Shown piece after piece: positions 35,698-44,180 of a DNA stretch of 64,000 nucleotides. The stretch lies in NCBI RefSeq assembly GCF_009193185.1, contig NZ_VUKF01000004.1:62001-126000 (forward strand). The letters are read 5' to 3'. The number at the start of each line of letters is the position of its first letter. The first letter of the stretch is position 1. The notes under the pieces were generated by a model. The model was not told the origin of the DNA, ran no database searches, and saw only the letters and a list, made by a program, of their open reading frames with translations. The position numbers and the translations under genes are program-made. The stretch comes from Georgenia thermotolerans (lineage in GTDB: Bacteria > Actinomycetota > Actinomycetes > Actinomycetales > Actinomycetaceae).

Positions 35698-36363
35698 TCA
35701 GGGCACCACCTTGAGCTCGAGCGAGCCGTCGTACTCCGCGATGAGCCAGCTGGGCCCGTACCCCGCCGGCGCGGGGCGGAGCCGGTACGTCAGCGGCTTG
35801 ACCGCCCTGATCTCGTAGGAGACGCCGTCCTCGACGTACCGCAGCGTCGCGTCCAGCCGGCAGCTCACCTCCAGCCGGTCGGGCACCGCCTCGGTCCCGG
35901 GCAGGAGCCGGATCTCGCCCTCGGTGAGGTGCTGCTTCGTCACGACCTCCCCCGCGGCCGGCAGCCGGGAGGCGGGCGCCTCGATGTCGTAGAACCGCAG
36001 CAGCCGCACCGCGTCTTGCGCCGCCGCGTCTCCCCCGAGCGCCGCGTCGACCTGCGCCATCCAGGCCTGCGCCGCCGCGGCGGTCATGCGCTCCACCACC
36101 CCCACGGTGAGGTCCCGCCGCGTGTACGTCGTCCGCTGCGGGTCGATGAGGTCCTCGCGGAAGGACTCGCGCAGGGTGAAGGCGGAGACCTCCTCCCACG
36201 CGGCGGCCACCCGGTCGGCCCCGAAGACCTCCTCGGCCCCGCCGCGCACGAGCGGGTCCTCGACGTAGCGGGCGGGCGCCACCTGGGCGGGGCTGGTGGC
36301 CACGCCGCAGCCGGCCAGCAGGACGGCGGCCAGCAGCGGCAGGACGAGCCGGCGGAACACCAC
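35698..36363 (-). CDS. Putative lipoprotein, 221 aa
   Basis: From a GTG at 36363 with GGAGG upstream, the protein opens with a lipoprotein signal peptide (FRRLVLPLLAAVLLAGCGVA). The mature part is mixed alpha/beta with YVEDPLVRGGAEEVFGADRV and strand-rich repeats near the end. No enzyme motif is visible. An in-frame ATG lies at 36393, but a TAGGCT box would start transcription at about 36391, downstream of the A of that ATG, so the GTG is favoured. It ends 10 bp from the convergent M1 peptidase gene. Confidence 0.72.
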   Translation of the reverse strand: MVFRRLVLPLLAAVLLAGCGVATSPAQVAPARYVEDPLVRGGAEEVFGADRVAAAWEEVSAFTLRESFREDLIDPQRTTYTRRDLTVGVVERMTAAAAQAWMAQVDAALGGDAAAQDAVRLLRFYDIEAPASRLPAAGEVVTKQHLTEGEIRLLPGTEAVPDRLEVSCRLDATLRYVEDGVSYEIRAVKPLTYRLRPAPAGYGPSWLIAEYDGSLELKVVP

Positions 36364-36397
36364 GCGGACCTCCGGTGGGTCGGGGGACGGCATCGCC

Positions 36398-36403
36398 AGC
36401 CTA
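36398..36403 (-). promoter_or_regulatory. -10 box for the lipoprotein gene
   Basis: TAGGCT on the minus strand predicts a transcript start near 36391 and a leader of about 28 nt carrying GGAGG before the GTG at 36363. Confidence 0.45.
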
Positions 36404-36537
36404 GGGGCGGCCCGTCCCACGTACCGGAGGTTTCGCGGTCGCAACCCCGGGATCCCGGTGGTTTCACCGGCGCGAGGGCGGTGGCACCGACGGGAGCCTG
36501 GCACCATCACCGACCGCCACCCCGAGGAGCGACCACC

Positions 36538-37062
36538 GTGACCACCACCCCCAGCCGGGCGCCCGAGCCGCCCGCCGACCCGGTCGTCGTCCGCCGCGCC
36601 ACCCCGGCCGACGCCGCCACCGTCCACACGCTGGTGCGGGAGATCGCCGCGCACGAGGACTCCCTGGACCACGTGCGGGTCACCGCCGCGCGGTGGACCG
36701 AGCTGCTCGAGCGCGACGACGTCGTCGTGCTGCTGGCCGAGCGCGCCGGCCGGGCGCTCGGGTACACCTCGGCCGTGCGGCGCCTGCACCTGTGGACCGG
36801 GGGCGACGTGCTCGCCGTCGACGACGTCTACGTGCGACCCGGCGAGCGCGACGCCGGCCTGGGACGCCGCCTGCTCACCGCGATGGCCGGGCTGGCCGAC
36901 CCCGACGGCCTGACCCTCACGTGGGGCGTCGAGCCGGACAACGCCGCCGCGCAGCGGTTCTACGCCCGCCTCGGGGCGACCCTGCGGGCGAAGGTCCTGG
37001 CCGGCTGGACCCCCGCGGCCTACCGGCGCTGCCTGGCCACCCCGGCGGCGGTGACCCGGTGA
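36538..37062 (+). CDS. GNAT-family N-acetyltransferase
   Basis: The 174-residue protein has the acetyl-CoA-binding core of GNAT enzymes (DDVYVRPGERDAGLGRRLLT) and the C-terminal NAAAQRFYARLGA segment. Substrate is not deducible. A GTG start follows GAGGAG. Its stop overlaps the start of the MFS transporter gene by 4 nt, so the two may act together in resistance or export of an acetylated compound. Confidence 0.88.
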   Translation: MTTTPSRAPEPPADPVVVRRATPADAATVHTLVREIAAHEDSLDHVRVTAARWTELLERDDVVVLLAERAGRALGYTSAVRRLHLWTGGDVLAVDDVYVRPGERDAGLGRRLLTAMAGLADPDGLTLTWGVEPDNAAAQRFYARLGATLRAKVLAGWTPAAYRRCLATPAAVTR

Positions 37063-38483
37063 GCGCGCTGACGGCGCGGCCCGCCGCCCCCGCCGTCGCC
37101 GGCACGACCGGGGGCTCGCTGCGGCGCCGGGCGGCCCTGGCGGTGCTCGTCTCGGCCCAGTTCGTCGTCATGCTCGACACCTCGATCGTCAACGTCGCCC
37201 TTCCCTCGGTCCAGCACGACCTGGGCCTGAGCGCCGCCGGGCTCGCGTGGGTGGTCAACGCCTACGTGCTCACCTTCGGGGCCCTGCTGCTGCTCGCCGG
37301 CCGCGCCGCCGACGTGGTGGGGCGGCGCCGCATGTTCCTCGCCGGATCGGCCGTGTTCACGGCAGGCACCCTCCTGGCCGGCCTCGCGCCGGGCGAGGGC
37401 GTGCTCGTCGCGGCCCGGGTGGTCCAGGGCGCCGGCGCCGCGGCCCTCAGCCCCGCCGCGATGTCCCTCCTCCTGGTCATGTTCCCCGGCGGGCAGCGCG
37501 CCCGGGCGATGAGCGCGTGGGGGGCCGCCTCGACGCTCGGCGGCGCCACCGGCGTCGTCGCCGGCGGGCTGGTGACCGGGACGCTGGGCTGGTCGTGGGT
37601 GTTCTTCGTGTCCGTGCCCGTGACCCTGGCCGGCCTCGTCCTGGCGCCCCGCCTGCTCGACGGCACCCGCGGCGGGGCCCGCCGCCGCTTCGACGCCCTC
37701 GGCGCCGCCACGATCACCGGCGCCGTGCTGGCCCTCATCCGCGCCGCGCTCGCCGTCCCGGAGCAGGGCTGGGCCTCCACGACGGTGCTCTCCAGCGCCG
37801 CCCTGGCCGCGGTGCTGCTGGCGGCGTTCGTGCTCGTCGAGCGGGTCGTCGCCGACCCGCTCGTGCCGCTGGAGCTCTTCCGCTCCCGCACGGTCTCCCT
37901 CGGCGTCGCCCTCGGCGTCCTTGGCGGGGCGGCGCGCGCCACGACGTTCGTGCTGGTCGCCCTCTACCTCCAGCAGGCGCTGGGCATGGCGCCCGCGGTG
38001 GCGGGCCTGGCGATGGTGCCGACCTCCCTCGCCGGGTTCGCGGTCTCGCTCGCCCTCCTTCCCCGCGTGCTCCGGGCGCTCGGGCCGCGGCGCAGCATGG
38101 TTGTCGGCCTGGTGGTGCTGGCCGCCGGCCACCTGTGGCTCGCCCGCTCGCCCGTGGAGGCGCTGTACGCCGTCGACGTGCTGCCCGCGCTGCTGCTCGT
38201 GGCCACCGGTGTGGCGCTGAGCTTCACCCCGACCACCATGGTGATCGCCGCCGGCGTCCCGGCACCGCACACTGGCCTGGCCTCCGGGCTGGCCGGCTCG
38301 GGCACCCAGGTGGGCGCCGCCCTGGGGCTGGCGGCCTTCACGGCCGTGGCCACGGCGGCCGGGGGCGTGGGGGCGGGCCCGGCGGCGGGCCTGTCGGCGC
38401 CGGGGTTCGCCGCCGCCTTCACCGCCGCCGCGGTGGTCGCCCTGGTCACCGCCGCCCTGGCCGTGGCGCTGCCGCGGCGGTGA
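37059..38483 (+). CDS. MFS drug-efflux transporter, DHA2 (14-helix) type
   Basis: The 474-residue protein has fourteen predicted helices and the DHA2-family features QFVVMLDTSIVNVALPSVQ in the first helix, the motif A loop (GRAADVVGRRRMF) and VVQGAGAAALSPAAMSLL. It probably exports drugs or metabolites using the proton gradient. The coupled acetyltransferase gene upstream hints at a two-step detoxification. Substrate is unknown. Confidence 0.9.
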   Translation: MSALTARPAAPAVAGTTGGSLRRRAALAVLVSAQFVVMLDTSIVNVALPSVQHDLGLSAAGLAWVVNAYVLTFGALLLLAGRAADVVGRRRMFLAGSAVFTAGTLLAGLAPGEGVLVAARVVQGAGAAALSPAAMSLLLVMFPGGQRARAMSAWGAASTLGGATGVVAGGLVTGTLGWSWVFFVSVPVTLAGLVLAPRLLDGTRGGARRRFDALGAATITGAVLALIRAALAVPEQGWASTTVLSSAALAAVLLAAFVLVERVVADPLVPLELFRSRTVSLGVALGVLGGAARATTFVLVALYLQQALGMAPAVAGLAMVPTSLAGFAVSLALLPRVLRALGPRRSMVVGLVVLAAGHLWLARSPVEALYAVDVLPALLLVATGVALSFTPTTMVIAAGVPAPHTGLASGLAGSGTQVGAALGLAAFTAVATAAGGVGAGPAAGLSAPGFAAAFTAAAVVALVTAALAVALPRR

Positions 38484-38490
38484 GCGGTGC

Positions 38491-38979
38491 TCACGCCTCG
38501 TCGAGCAGGGCGCGCAGGTACTTCGCGTGAAGGAGGTGCATGCGGTCGTCCAGGCCGGCCATCGGCCCCTCGACCGGGACCCCCGGGGCGACCTCCTGGA
38601 TGGGCAGCGGGTTCACGCGCGGCTGCGGCAGGTCGAAGGCCCGCCGCCACTCGACAAGCTGGGCCGAGGAGTGGATGTAGACGATCGGCCCGAGGCCCAC
38701 CAGACCGTGCGCGGCCGAGCACATGGGGCAGTGCTCGCCCGACGTGTACACCGTCGCCGCGGCGCGCTCCGCGGGCGAGAGGTGGATCGCGGCCCACCGG
38801 GCCAGCGCCAGCTCGGGGTGGGCCGTGGGATCGGCCCGCGTGACCACCCGGTTGCGGTCCTCGGCCAGGGCCTGGCCGTCCCCGCCGACCAGGACGGAGC
38901 CGAAAGGCTCGTCCCCGGCCGCGACCGCCTCGGCGGCGAGCTCGATGCAGCGTTCGAGGTGGTCGGTCTCCGTGGCCAT
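38491..38979 (-). CDS. Nucleoside/guanine deaminase-family protein (CMP/dCMP deaminase fold)
   Basis: The 162-residue protein has the zinc motifs HPE (AHPELALARW) and CxxC (SGEHCPMCSAAHG) of cytidine-deaminase-fold enzymes, arranged as in guanine deaminase and related nucleobase deaminases. The C-terminal extension (LDDRMHLLHAKYLRALLDEA) is unlike tRNA adenosine deaminase. The usual His-Ala-Glu is His-Pro-Glu, also seen in this subgroup. The ATG at 38979 has no ribosome binding site but a GACAAT box ends 6 nt upstream, so translation may be leaderless. Confidence 0.83.
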   Translation of the reverse strand: MATETDHLERCIELAAEAVAAGDEPFGSVLVGGDGQALAEDRNRVVTRADPTAHPELALARWAAIHLSPAERAAATVYTSGEHCPMCSAAHGLVGLGPIVYIHSSAQLVEWRRAFDLPQPRVNPLPIQEVAPGVPVEGPMAGLDDRMHLLHAKYLRALLDEA

Positions 38980-39096
38980 GCCGCGATTGTCCCCGACCGA
39001 GGACGGGCCGGCCTCCCGACTGCGAGCCGCCGGCCGGCGAGGCGAGCGCCGAGGGGCCGAGCGCCGAGGGCCGCGGGCCGAGAGACCGCACCGTTG

Positions 39097-39125
39097 TGAA
39101 CCAATGCCGTCCGATGAGGCATACT
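39097..39125 (+). promoter_or_regulatory. Possible promoter of the glycine-riboswitch transcript
   Basis: TGAACC, a 17-bp spacer and CATACT (39120-39125) lie about 33 bp ahead of the riboswitch. Match to consensus is modest, but position and local AT content are suitable. Confidence 0.35.
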
Positions 39126-39157
39126 GATGAGCGACAAGTGAACATGCCACCGAACCG

Positions 39158-39331
39158 CGGCGGGAGAGTCCCGCGCGAGCGGGCGCCGAAGGAGCAACCT
39201 CCCCGGGAATCTCTCAGGCCCCCAGACCGCCGCCGGCGAGGCTCCTCTGGAAAGCAACCCTGCGGGGTTCACCGACGGTGTAAGCGGGTCCGGCCCGCGA
39301 AAGCTCTCAGGTCCGATGACAGAGCGGGGAG
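39158..39331 (+). promoter_or_regulatory. Tandem glycine riboswitch
   Basis: Two aptamers in series are recognisable. The first (about 39158-39255) contains CGGGAGAG, CGCCGAAGGAGCAA and AATCTCTCAGGC, closing at CTCTGGAAAGC. The second (about 39256-39331) contains CACCGACGG, AAGCTCTCAGGT and ATGACAGAG. These are the conserved core elements of the glycine (gcvT) RNA. It ends 46 nt before the GTG of the EamA transporter gene and should control it in response to glycine, either by termination or by access to the ribosome binding site. Confidence 0.92.
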
Positions 39332-39377
39332 ACACCATCCCCCGGTGCGCTCGCCGCACCCTGTCCCGAGGAGTTCT

Positions 39378-40340
39378 GTGGCTCTCTCCACCGACGCGCC
39401 CGCGCGCGTCCACGCACCTCGTGCCGTCTCCACCGCCCCCGCCGCGCCGCGGACCAGCCGTCGTCTCGGCGTCGTGGCCATCGTCGTCTCCGCGACCGCC
39501 ATGGGCGCCGCCGGGCTCTTCGGCCGGATGGCCACCCCGCCCGGCGCGGTGCTCGGCGAGGCCCTCACGCTGGGCCGGATGCTCGTCGGCGCGCTGGGCA
39601 TGCTGGTCATGCTCGCGCTGTCGCGGCACCTCGGCCTGCTGCGCCGCACCCGCCTGTCCTGGTCGGTCGTGCTCGGCGGGGTCTTCCTCGGCGTCTCCCT
39701 CGCCACGTACCTGTCCGCGACGGTGCTCATCGATCTCTCGCTCGCCGTCGTCCTGCACTACATCGGCCCGGTCCTCGCGACGCTGCTCGCCCGGGTCCTG
39801 CTCAAGGAGCGCGTCTCGCGCCCCGACCTCGTCTCCCTGGGCGCCAGCTTCCTCGGCATGATGTTCGCCGCCGGCCTCGTCGGCGGGGAGCCGACGGTGG
39901 TCTCCGACCAGTACGCGCTCGGCGTGGTGCTCGGCACCGTCTCCGGGATCTTCTACGGCGCGGCCCTGCTGTGCTACCGCTACCGCACGGACATGCCGGC
40001 CGACGTGCGCAGCTTCTGGAACTTCGCCTTCGGCACGCTGGCCACCGCGGCGATGGTGGCCCTCGCCCGCCCCGACCTGTCCGGGATGACGACGGCCAAC
40101 TGGATGTGGGCCGTCGGGTTCTTCCTCGTGTGCGGGCTGGTGGCGCTGGCCCTGCTGGTCGTCGCCGGCAAGCACCTGCGCGCCGCCGAGCTCTCGGGGC
40201 TGTCGTACTGGGAGGTGGTCGTGGCGATGATGATCGGTACGGCGGCCTTCGGCGAGCCGCTCTCCCTCCTCGCCGTCCTCGGCGCCGGGCTCATCGTCGT
40301 CGGCGCCGTGGTCCCGGTGGTGTCCGGCCGGTCCCGCTGA
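39378..40340 (+). CDS. EamA/DMT-superfamily transporter under glycine riboswitch control
   Basis: The 320-residue protein has ten membrane helices in two EamA repeats (helix 1 VAIVVSATAMGAAGLFGRMA; second repeat from about residue 180). DMT carriers often export amino acids or small metabolites. The riboswitch upstream implies a role in glycine or one-carbon balance, most simply glycine export when it is in excess. The GTG at 39378 has GAGGAG five nt upstream. Confidence 0.88.
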   Translation: MALSTDAPARVHAPRAVSTAPAAPRTSRRLGVVAIVVSATAMGAAGLFGRMATPPGAVLGEALTLGRMLVGALGMLVMLALSRHLGLLRRTRLSWSVVLGGVFLGVSLATYLSATVLIDLSLAVVLHYIGPVLATLLARVLLKERVSRPDLVSLGASFLGMMFAAGLVGGEPTVVSDQYALGVVLGTVSGIFYGAALLCYRYRTDMPADVRSFWNFAFGTLATAAMVALARPDLSGMTTANWMWAVGFFLVCGLVALALLVVAGKHLRAAELSGLSYWEVVVAMMIGTAAFGEPLSLLAVLGAGLIVVGAVVPVVSGRSR

Positions 40341-40347
40341 CGCCGGT

Positions 40348-40386
40348 GCCGGCCGGCGGGTGTCGCGGACCTCGACGCCGGCCGGC
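40348..40386. terminator. Bidirectional terminator hairpin
   Basis: An 11-bp perfect stem (GCCGGCCGGCG with CGCCGGCCGGC) spans a 17-nt loop between the convergent EamA transporter and TRIC channel genes. Confidence 0.55.
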
Positions 40387-40399
40387 CCGCTGACGCCGG

Positions 40400-41044
40400 T
40401 CAGCCGTGCCGCTCCCCGCGGCGCAGGCCGGTGGGGGCGTCGACGTTGTACCGCAGGCCGAGCATCCGGATCACGAAGCACACCACGGCCCCCACGACCG
40501 CGCCCCAGACCGCCAGGCGTGGGTCGTACGCGACGGTCAGGACGGTGATGGTGGCGCCGATGATGGCCGGGATCGCGTACAGGCCGCTGCTGAGCACCGA
40601 CGGGACCTCCCGGATGAGGACGTCGCGGATGGTCCCTCCGCCCACCGCCGTCACGGCACCGAGGAGGATCGCGGGGGCCGGAGAGAGCCCGAAGGCGAGG
40701 GCCTTCTGGGCGCCCGACACGGCGAACACGCTCAGGCCGATGGCGTCGAGCACGAGCATGGGGCGTTGCAGCAGCCGGGGCAGCCTGCTGACGAAGAAGG
40801 CGAGCAGCGCGCCCCCGGCGGCGATGCCGAGGTAGTAGCGGTCGGTGAACGCCGCCGGTGGGACGGAGCCGATGCACAGGTCGCGGATGATGCCACCACC
40901 CAGCGCGGTGATGATGCCCAGGCTGAGGATGCCGACGATGTCGACCCGGGTCTTCTCCACCGCGGTGAACGCGCCGTTGACGGCGAAGGCGAAGACGCCG
41001 AGCAGGTCCAGCGCCCGGGCGACCTCAGCGACGTGCAGGACCAC
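40400..41044 (-). CDS. TRIC-type (UPF0126/YadS) cation channel protein
   Basis: The 214-residue protein has seven helices in two inverted repeats, each with the family's glycine-rich motif: GGGIIRD in the first half and GGGTIRD in the second. Bacterial TRIC homologues form trimeric monovalent cation (K+) channels. The GTG at 41044 follows GGAGGTCGT and is preferred. Confidence 0.9.
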   Translation of the reverse strand: MVLHVAEVARALDLLGVFAFAVNGAFTAVEKTRVDIVGILSLGIITALGGGIIRDLCIGSVPPAAFTDRYYLGIAAGGALLAFFVSRLPRLLQRPMLVLDAIGLSVFAVSGAQKALAFGLSPAPAILLGAVTAVGGGTIRDVLIREVPSVLSSGLYAIPAIIGATITVLTVAYDPRLAVWGAVVGAVVCFVIRMLGLRYNVDAPTGLRRGERHG

Positions 41045-41166
41045 ACGACCTCCATCTCCTGGGACGACGACCCTGCGGGACCGCCGTCGACAACTGTGGG
41101 ACCGCCGGCGAGGCAGCCGCCGCGATCTCGCGGCACGTCGCGGCCCGGCGCCGTGGGTGACGCCGC

Positions 41167-42465
41167 TCAGCTCTCGGCTGACGACGTGTCTCCATCCTGG
41201 CCGGACGGCGCCAGCCAGGCCAGGGCCGCCACGACGGCGGCGGCGGTCCCCGTCTCCAGCGTCGGCTCGATCACCGGCGCGAACTTCGGCGAGTGGTTGC
41301 CCGGGATCTCCTCCAGCAGCGCCCCCCGGGCGGCCGCGTCCCGGTAGAGGTCGGGGTCGATGCCACCGATCGCCCAGTACAGGTAGGGCACGCCGAGGGC
41401 GTTGGGCACGGCCGAGAAGTCCTCGCTGGCGGTCTGCCGCCCGTAGTCCTGCACCGCGTCCCCGAAGTGCGCCCGGAACGCCGCCGCGACCCGGGCGGTG
41501 ACCGCCGGGTCGTTGTCGGTCAGCGGGTAGCGGTCGTAGGTCTCGAACTCCGGCTCCTTCGGCGAGCCCGACGCCTGGCACTCCGCCCGGACGATCCGCT
41601 CGATGGCGGCGACCATGCGGGAGCGCGTCTCCTCGCTGTAGGCCCGCAGGTTCAGCTCGAGCACGGCGTGGTCACCGATGATGTTGCTCTTCGAGCCGAC
41701 GGCGACCCTGCCCACGGTCAGCACGGCGAACTCCCCCGGCGGCAGCTCGCGGGAGACCACCGCCTGCAGGCGGACGACGATCATCGCGGCGAGGACGACG
41801 GGGTCGACGGCCAGGTGCGGCATCGACCCGTGGCTGCCGCGCCCGTGGACCGTCACGCGCATGCTCTCCGCGAGGGAGAGGAACGGGCCGGGGTGGGCGC
41901 CGACGGTGCCGGCGGGATAGGCCAGGACGTGCTGGGCGAAGGCCACGTCCGGCTTGGGGACGAGTCGCGCCAGCCCGTCGTCGACCATGCGGTCGGCGCC
42001 GTCGGCGAGCTCCTCCGCCGGCTGGAACAGCGCGATGAAGGTGCCCGACCACCCGTCCCGGGCCCCCGCGAGCAGGCGGGCCGCGCCGAGCAGGCAGGCG
42101 ACGTGGACGTCGTGCCCGCACGCGTGCATCACCGGCACCTCGTGGCCGTCGGCGTCGGTGGTGCGCACGGTGCTGGCGTAGGGCAGCCCGGTCGCCTCGG
42201 CGACGGGGAGGGCGTCCATGTCGGCGCGCATGAGCACCACCGGCCCGTCGCCGTTGGCCAGCACGCCCACGACGCCGGTGCCGCCGACCCGCTCGTGCAC
42301 CTCGAAGCCCCGTTCGCGCAGCTCGGCGGCGACCATCCCCGCGGTCCGGGTCTCCTGGTGGCCAAGCTCAGGGTGCGCGTGCAGGTCGCGGTACACCCCC
42401 TCCTGCCACTCCTTGAGGTCCGCCTGTCCCTGGAGAACCGTCTCGACGGTCGGCGCAGCACTCAT
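41167..42465 (-). CDS. M20-family amidohydrolase
   Basis: The 432-residue protein shows the dinuclear-metal amidohydrolase signature: HAHPELGHQE, MRADMDALPV, HACGHDVH and FQPAEE, then a dimerisation domain with HGSMPHLAVDPV. Family members (hippurate hydrolase, IAA-amino acid hydrolase, N-acetyl-diaminopimelate deacetylase) split N-acyl amino acids. The exact substrate is not readable. The ATG at 42465 has an AGAGGA box 7 nt upstream and is preferred over the in-frame GTG at 42483. Confidence 0.9.
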   Translation of the reverse strand: MSAAPTVETVLQGQADLKEWQEGVYRDLHAHPELGHQETRTAGMVAAELRERGFEVHERVGGTGVVGVLANGDGPVVLMRADMDALPVAEATGLPYASTVRTTDADGHEVPVMHACGHDVHVACLLGAARLLAGARDGWSGTFIALFQPAEELADGADRMVDDGLARLVPKPDVAFAQHVLAYPAGTVGAHPGPFLSLAESMRVTVHGRGSHGSMPHLAVDPVVLAAMIVVRLQAVVSRELPPGEFAVLTVGRVAVGSKSNIIGDHAVLELNLRAYSEETRSRMVAAIERIVRAECQASGSPKEPEFETYDRYPLTDNDPAVTARVAAAFRAHFGDAVQDYGRQTASEDFSAVPNALGVPYLYWAIGGIDPDLYRDAAARGALLEEIPGNHSPKFAPVIEPTLETGTAAAVVAALAWLAPSGQDGDTSSAES

Positions 42466-42631
42466 TCGACATCCTCTCGACACCTCGACCGCGTGACCGC
42501 GTTCCGGGCAGGGCCGCGCGGGACGGCGACGACAGCATCTCTCGCCCGCCGGTGGCCTGCATGCCGGGGCGCCTCGCGGTGGCCCGCGTGCCGAGCGCCG
42601 TCGGCCTGCCTGCCGGGCGCCGTCGGGAGGC

Positions 42632-43993
42632 CTAGAGGCCGAGCACGACCCGGGCGATGAGGAAGTAGATGATCAGCCCCGTGGCGTCGACGAAGGTGGT
42701 GATGAACGGGTTGGAGAACACGGCCGGGTCGACGTGCAGCGTCCGGGCGACCAGCGGCATCACCCCTCCCACCGTGGCGGCCAGCGTGCAGATGGCCAGC
42801 AGCGTCAGCCCGACGACGGCGCCCACCGACGCGCCGTAGAACAGCGACGTCACGGCGAAGCCGACGCCGCCGAGGATGAGCCCGAGGCTCAGCCCGGTCC
42901 GCACCTCCCGGGCGACGACCCGCAGGGCGTCGCGCGGGGAGACGTCGTCCAGCGCCAGGGCCCGCGTCAGGGTCGCGGCCGCCTGGTTGCCCGTGTTGCC
43001 GCCGGTGCCGATCAGCAGCGGGATGAACACCGACAGGACCACCATCTGCGAGAGCGTGGCCTCGAAGACCTCGAGCACCTGGACGGTGAGCGTCGCGCCG
43101 ACGGCCAGCACGAGCAGCCAGACCACCCGGGAGCGCACCAGGGTGCGCACCGGGGTGGACAGGTAGGGGCGGCGCAGCGGTTCGGACCCGGCGCTGCGGG
43201 CCTGGTCCTCGCTCTCGGCGTCCTCGAGGATCCGCAGGGCGTCGTCCACGGTGAGGATGCCCACCAGCCGGCCCTCCTCGTCGACGACGAGGAGCGCGAG
43301 CAGCTTCAGGTCCGCGCAGCGCCGCGCCGCGGTCTCGGCGTCGGCGGTGGCGAGGGCGGCGTAGGGCGGCTGCATGAGCTCGCCCACCGCGCGCTCGGTT
43401 CCCTCCGCCCGCATGAGGTCGCGGAGGCTGACGACGCCGACCAGCCGTCGCTCGTCGTCGACGACAGGCAGGGTGTACACCGTCTCCGCGTCGTCGAGGC
43501 GGGAGCGGACGCGGTGCAGGGCCGCGGACACGGACATCTCCGGATGGAGGGTGATGTAGCCCGGGCTCATCCGCCGGCCGAGCGAGCCCGCGGGGTAGCC
43601 CAGCACGACGGCGGTCAGCTCGCGCTCGCGCGGGGCGAGCCCGCGCAGCAGCCGGCTGGCCACCGAGGCCGGGAGCTCGTCGAGGAGGCCGACCCGGTCG
43701 TCCGGGCTCAGCCGCGCGAAGACCTGGGCGACCTCCTCGTCCTGCAGCCCGTGGACGAGGTCGCCCTGCAGCGCCGGGTCCAGCCCCTCGAAGACCTCCA
43801 GCGCCACGTCCTTGGGCAGCAGCCGGTAGGCCACCGCCCCGTCCCGCCGGCCCAGCCGCTCCAGGACGCCGACGACCTCCGGGACCGGCAGCGGGGCGAG
43901 CACCCGGGTGAGCTGGCCGAGGTCCGGCTCCCGGAGGGCCCGCTCGACGTCCCGCGTGACCTGCTCGAGCTCCACGTCGCCGACGTGCGCCAT
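42632..43993 (-). CDS. mgtE: Magnesium transporter MgtE
   Basis: The 453-residue protein has the full MgtE layout: an N-terminal superhelical domain with repeated short helices (about 1-125), a pair of CBS domains (about 135-260) and five membrane helices. The pore signature is PLLIGTGGNTGNQAAATLTR. It imports Mg2+ and is gated by cytosolic Mg2+ bound to the N and CBS domains. GAGGAGG precedes the ATG. I looked for an M-box riboswitch in the leader and did not find the conserved blocks. Confidence 0.93.
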   Translation of the reverse strand: MAHVGDVELEQVTRDVERALREPDLGQLTRVLAPLPVPEVVGVLERLGRRDGAVAYRLLPKDVALEVFEGLDPALQGDLVHGLQDEEVAQVFARLSPDDRVGLLDELPASVASRLLRGLAPRERELTAVVLGYPAGSLGRRMSPGYITLHPEMSVSAALHRVRSRLDDAETVYTLPVVDDERRLVGVVSLRDLMRAEGTERAVGELMQPPYAALATADAETAARRCADLKLLALLVVDEEGRLVGILTVDDALRILEDAESEDQARSAGSEPLRRPYLSTPVRTLVRSRVVWLLVLAVGATLTVQVLEVFEATLSQMVVLSVFIPLLIGTGGNTGNQAAATLTRALALDDVSPRDALRVVAREVRTGLSLGLILGGVGFAVTSLFYGASVGAVVGLTLLAICTLAATVGGVMPLVARTLHVDPAVFSNPFITTFVDATGLIIYFLIARVVLGL

Positions 43994-44180
43994 GGGCGTG
44001 CCTCCTCACCGCTCGACCGTTCAGCTCCTCACACACCACCACATGCCGACGCGGTCGGCGGCGCCCGGGCACGCGGAGGTCGCCAACATCACGCGCGGCC
44101 GCGGCGGCCGCGGCGGCGCCCCTGCCACGCGCCTGCACCGCGATGCGGGCGGTCGCCCTGCGCCCGCGCCGCGGCGCGGG

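Noticed and set aside
44000-44140. Possible M-box (Mg2+) riboswitch upstream of mgtE
   Set aside because: The minus-strand leader has GGTGGTGTGTGAGGAGC-like text, but the conserved M-box blocks and their order are absent.
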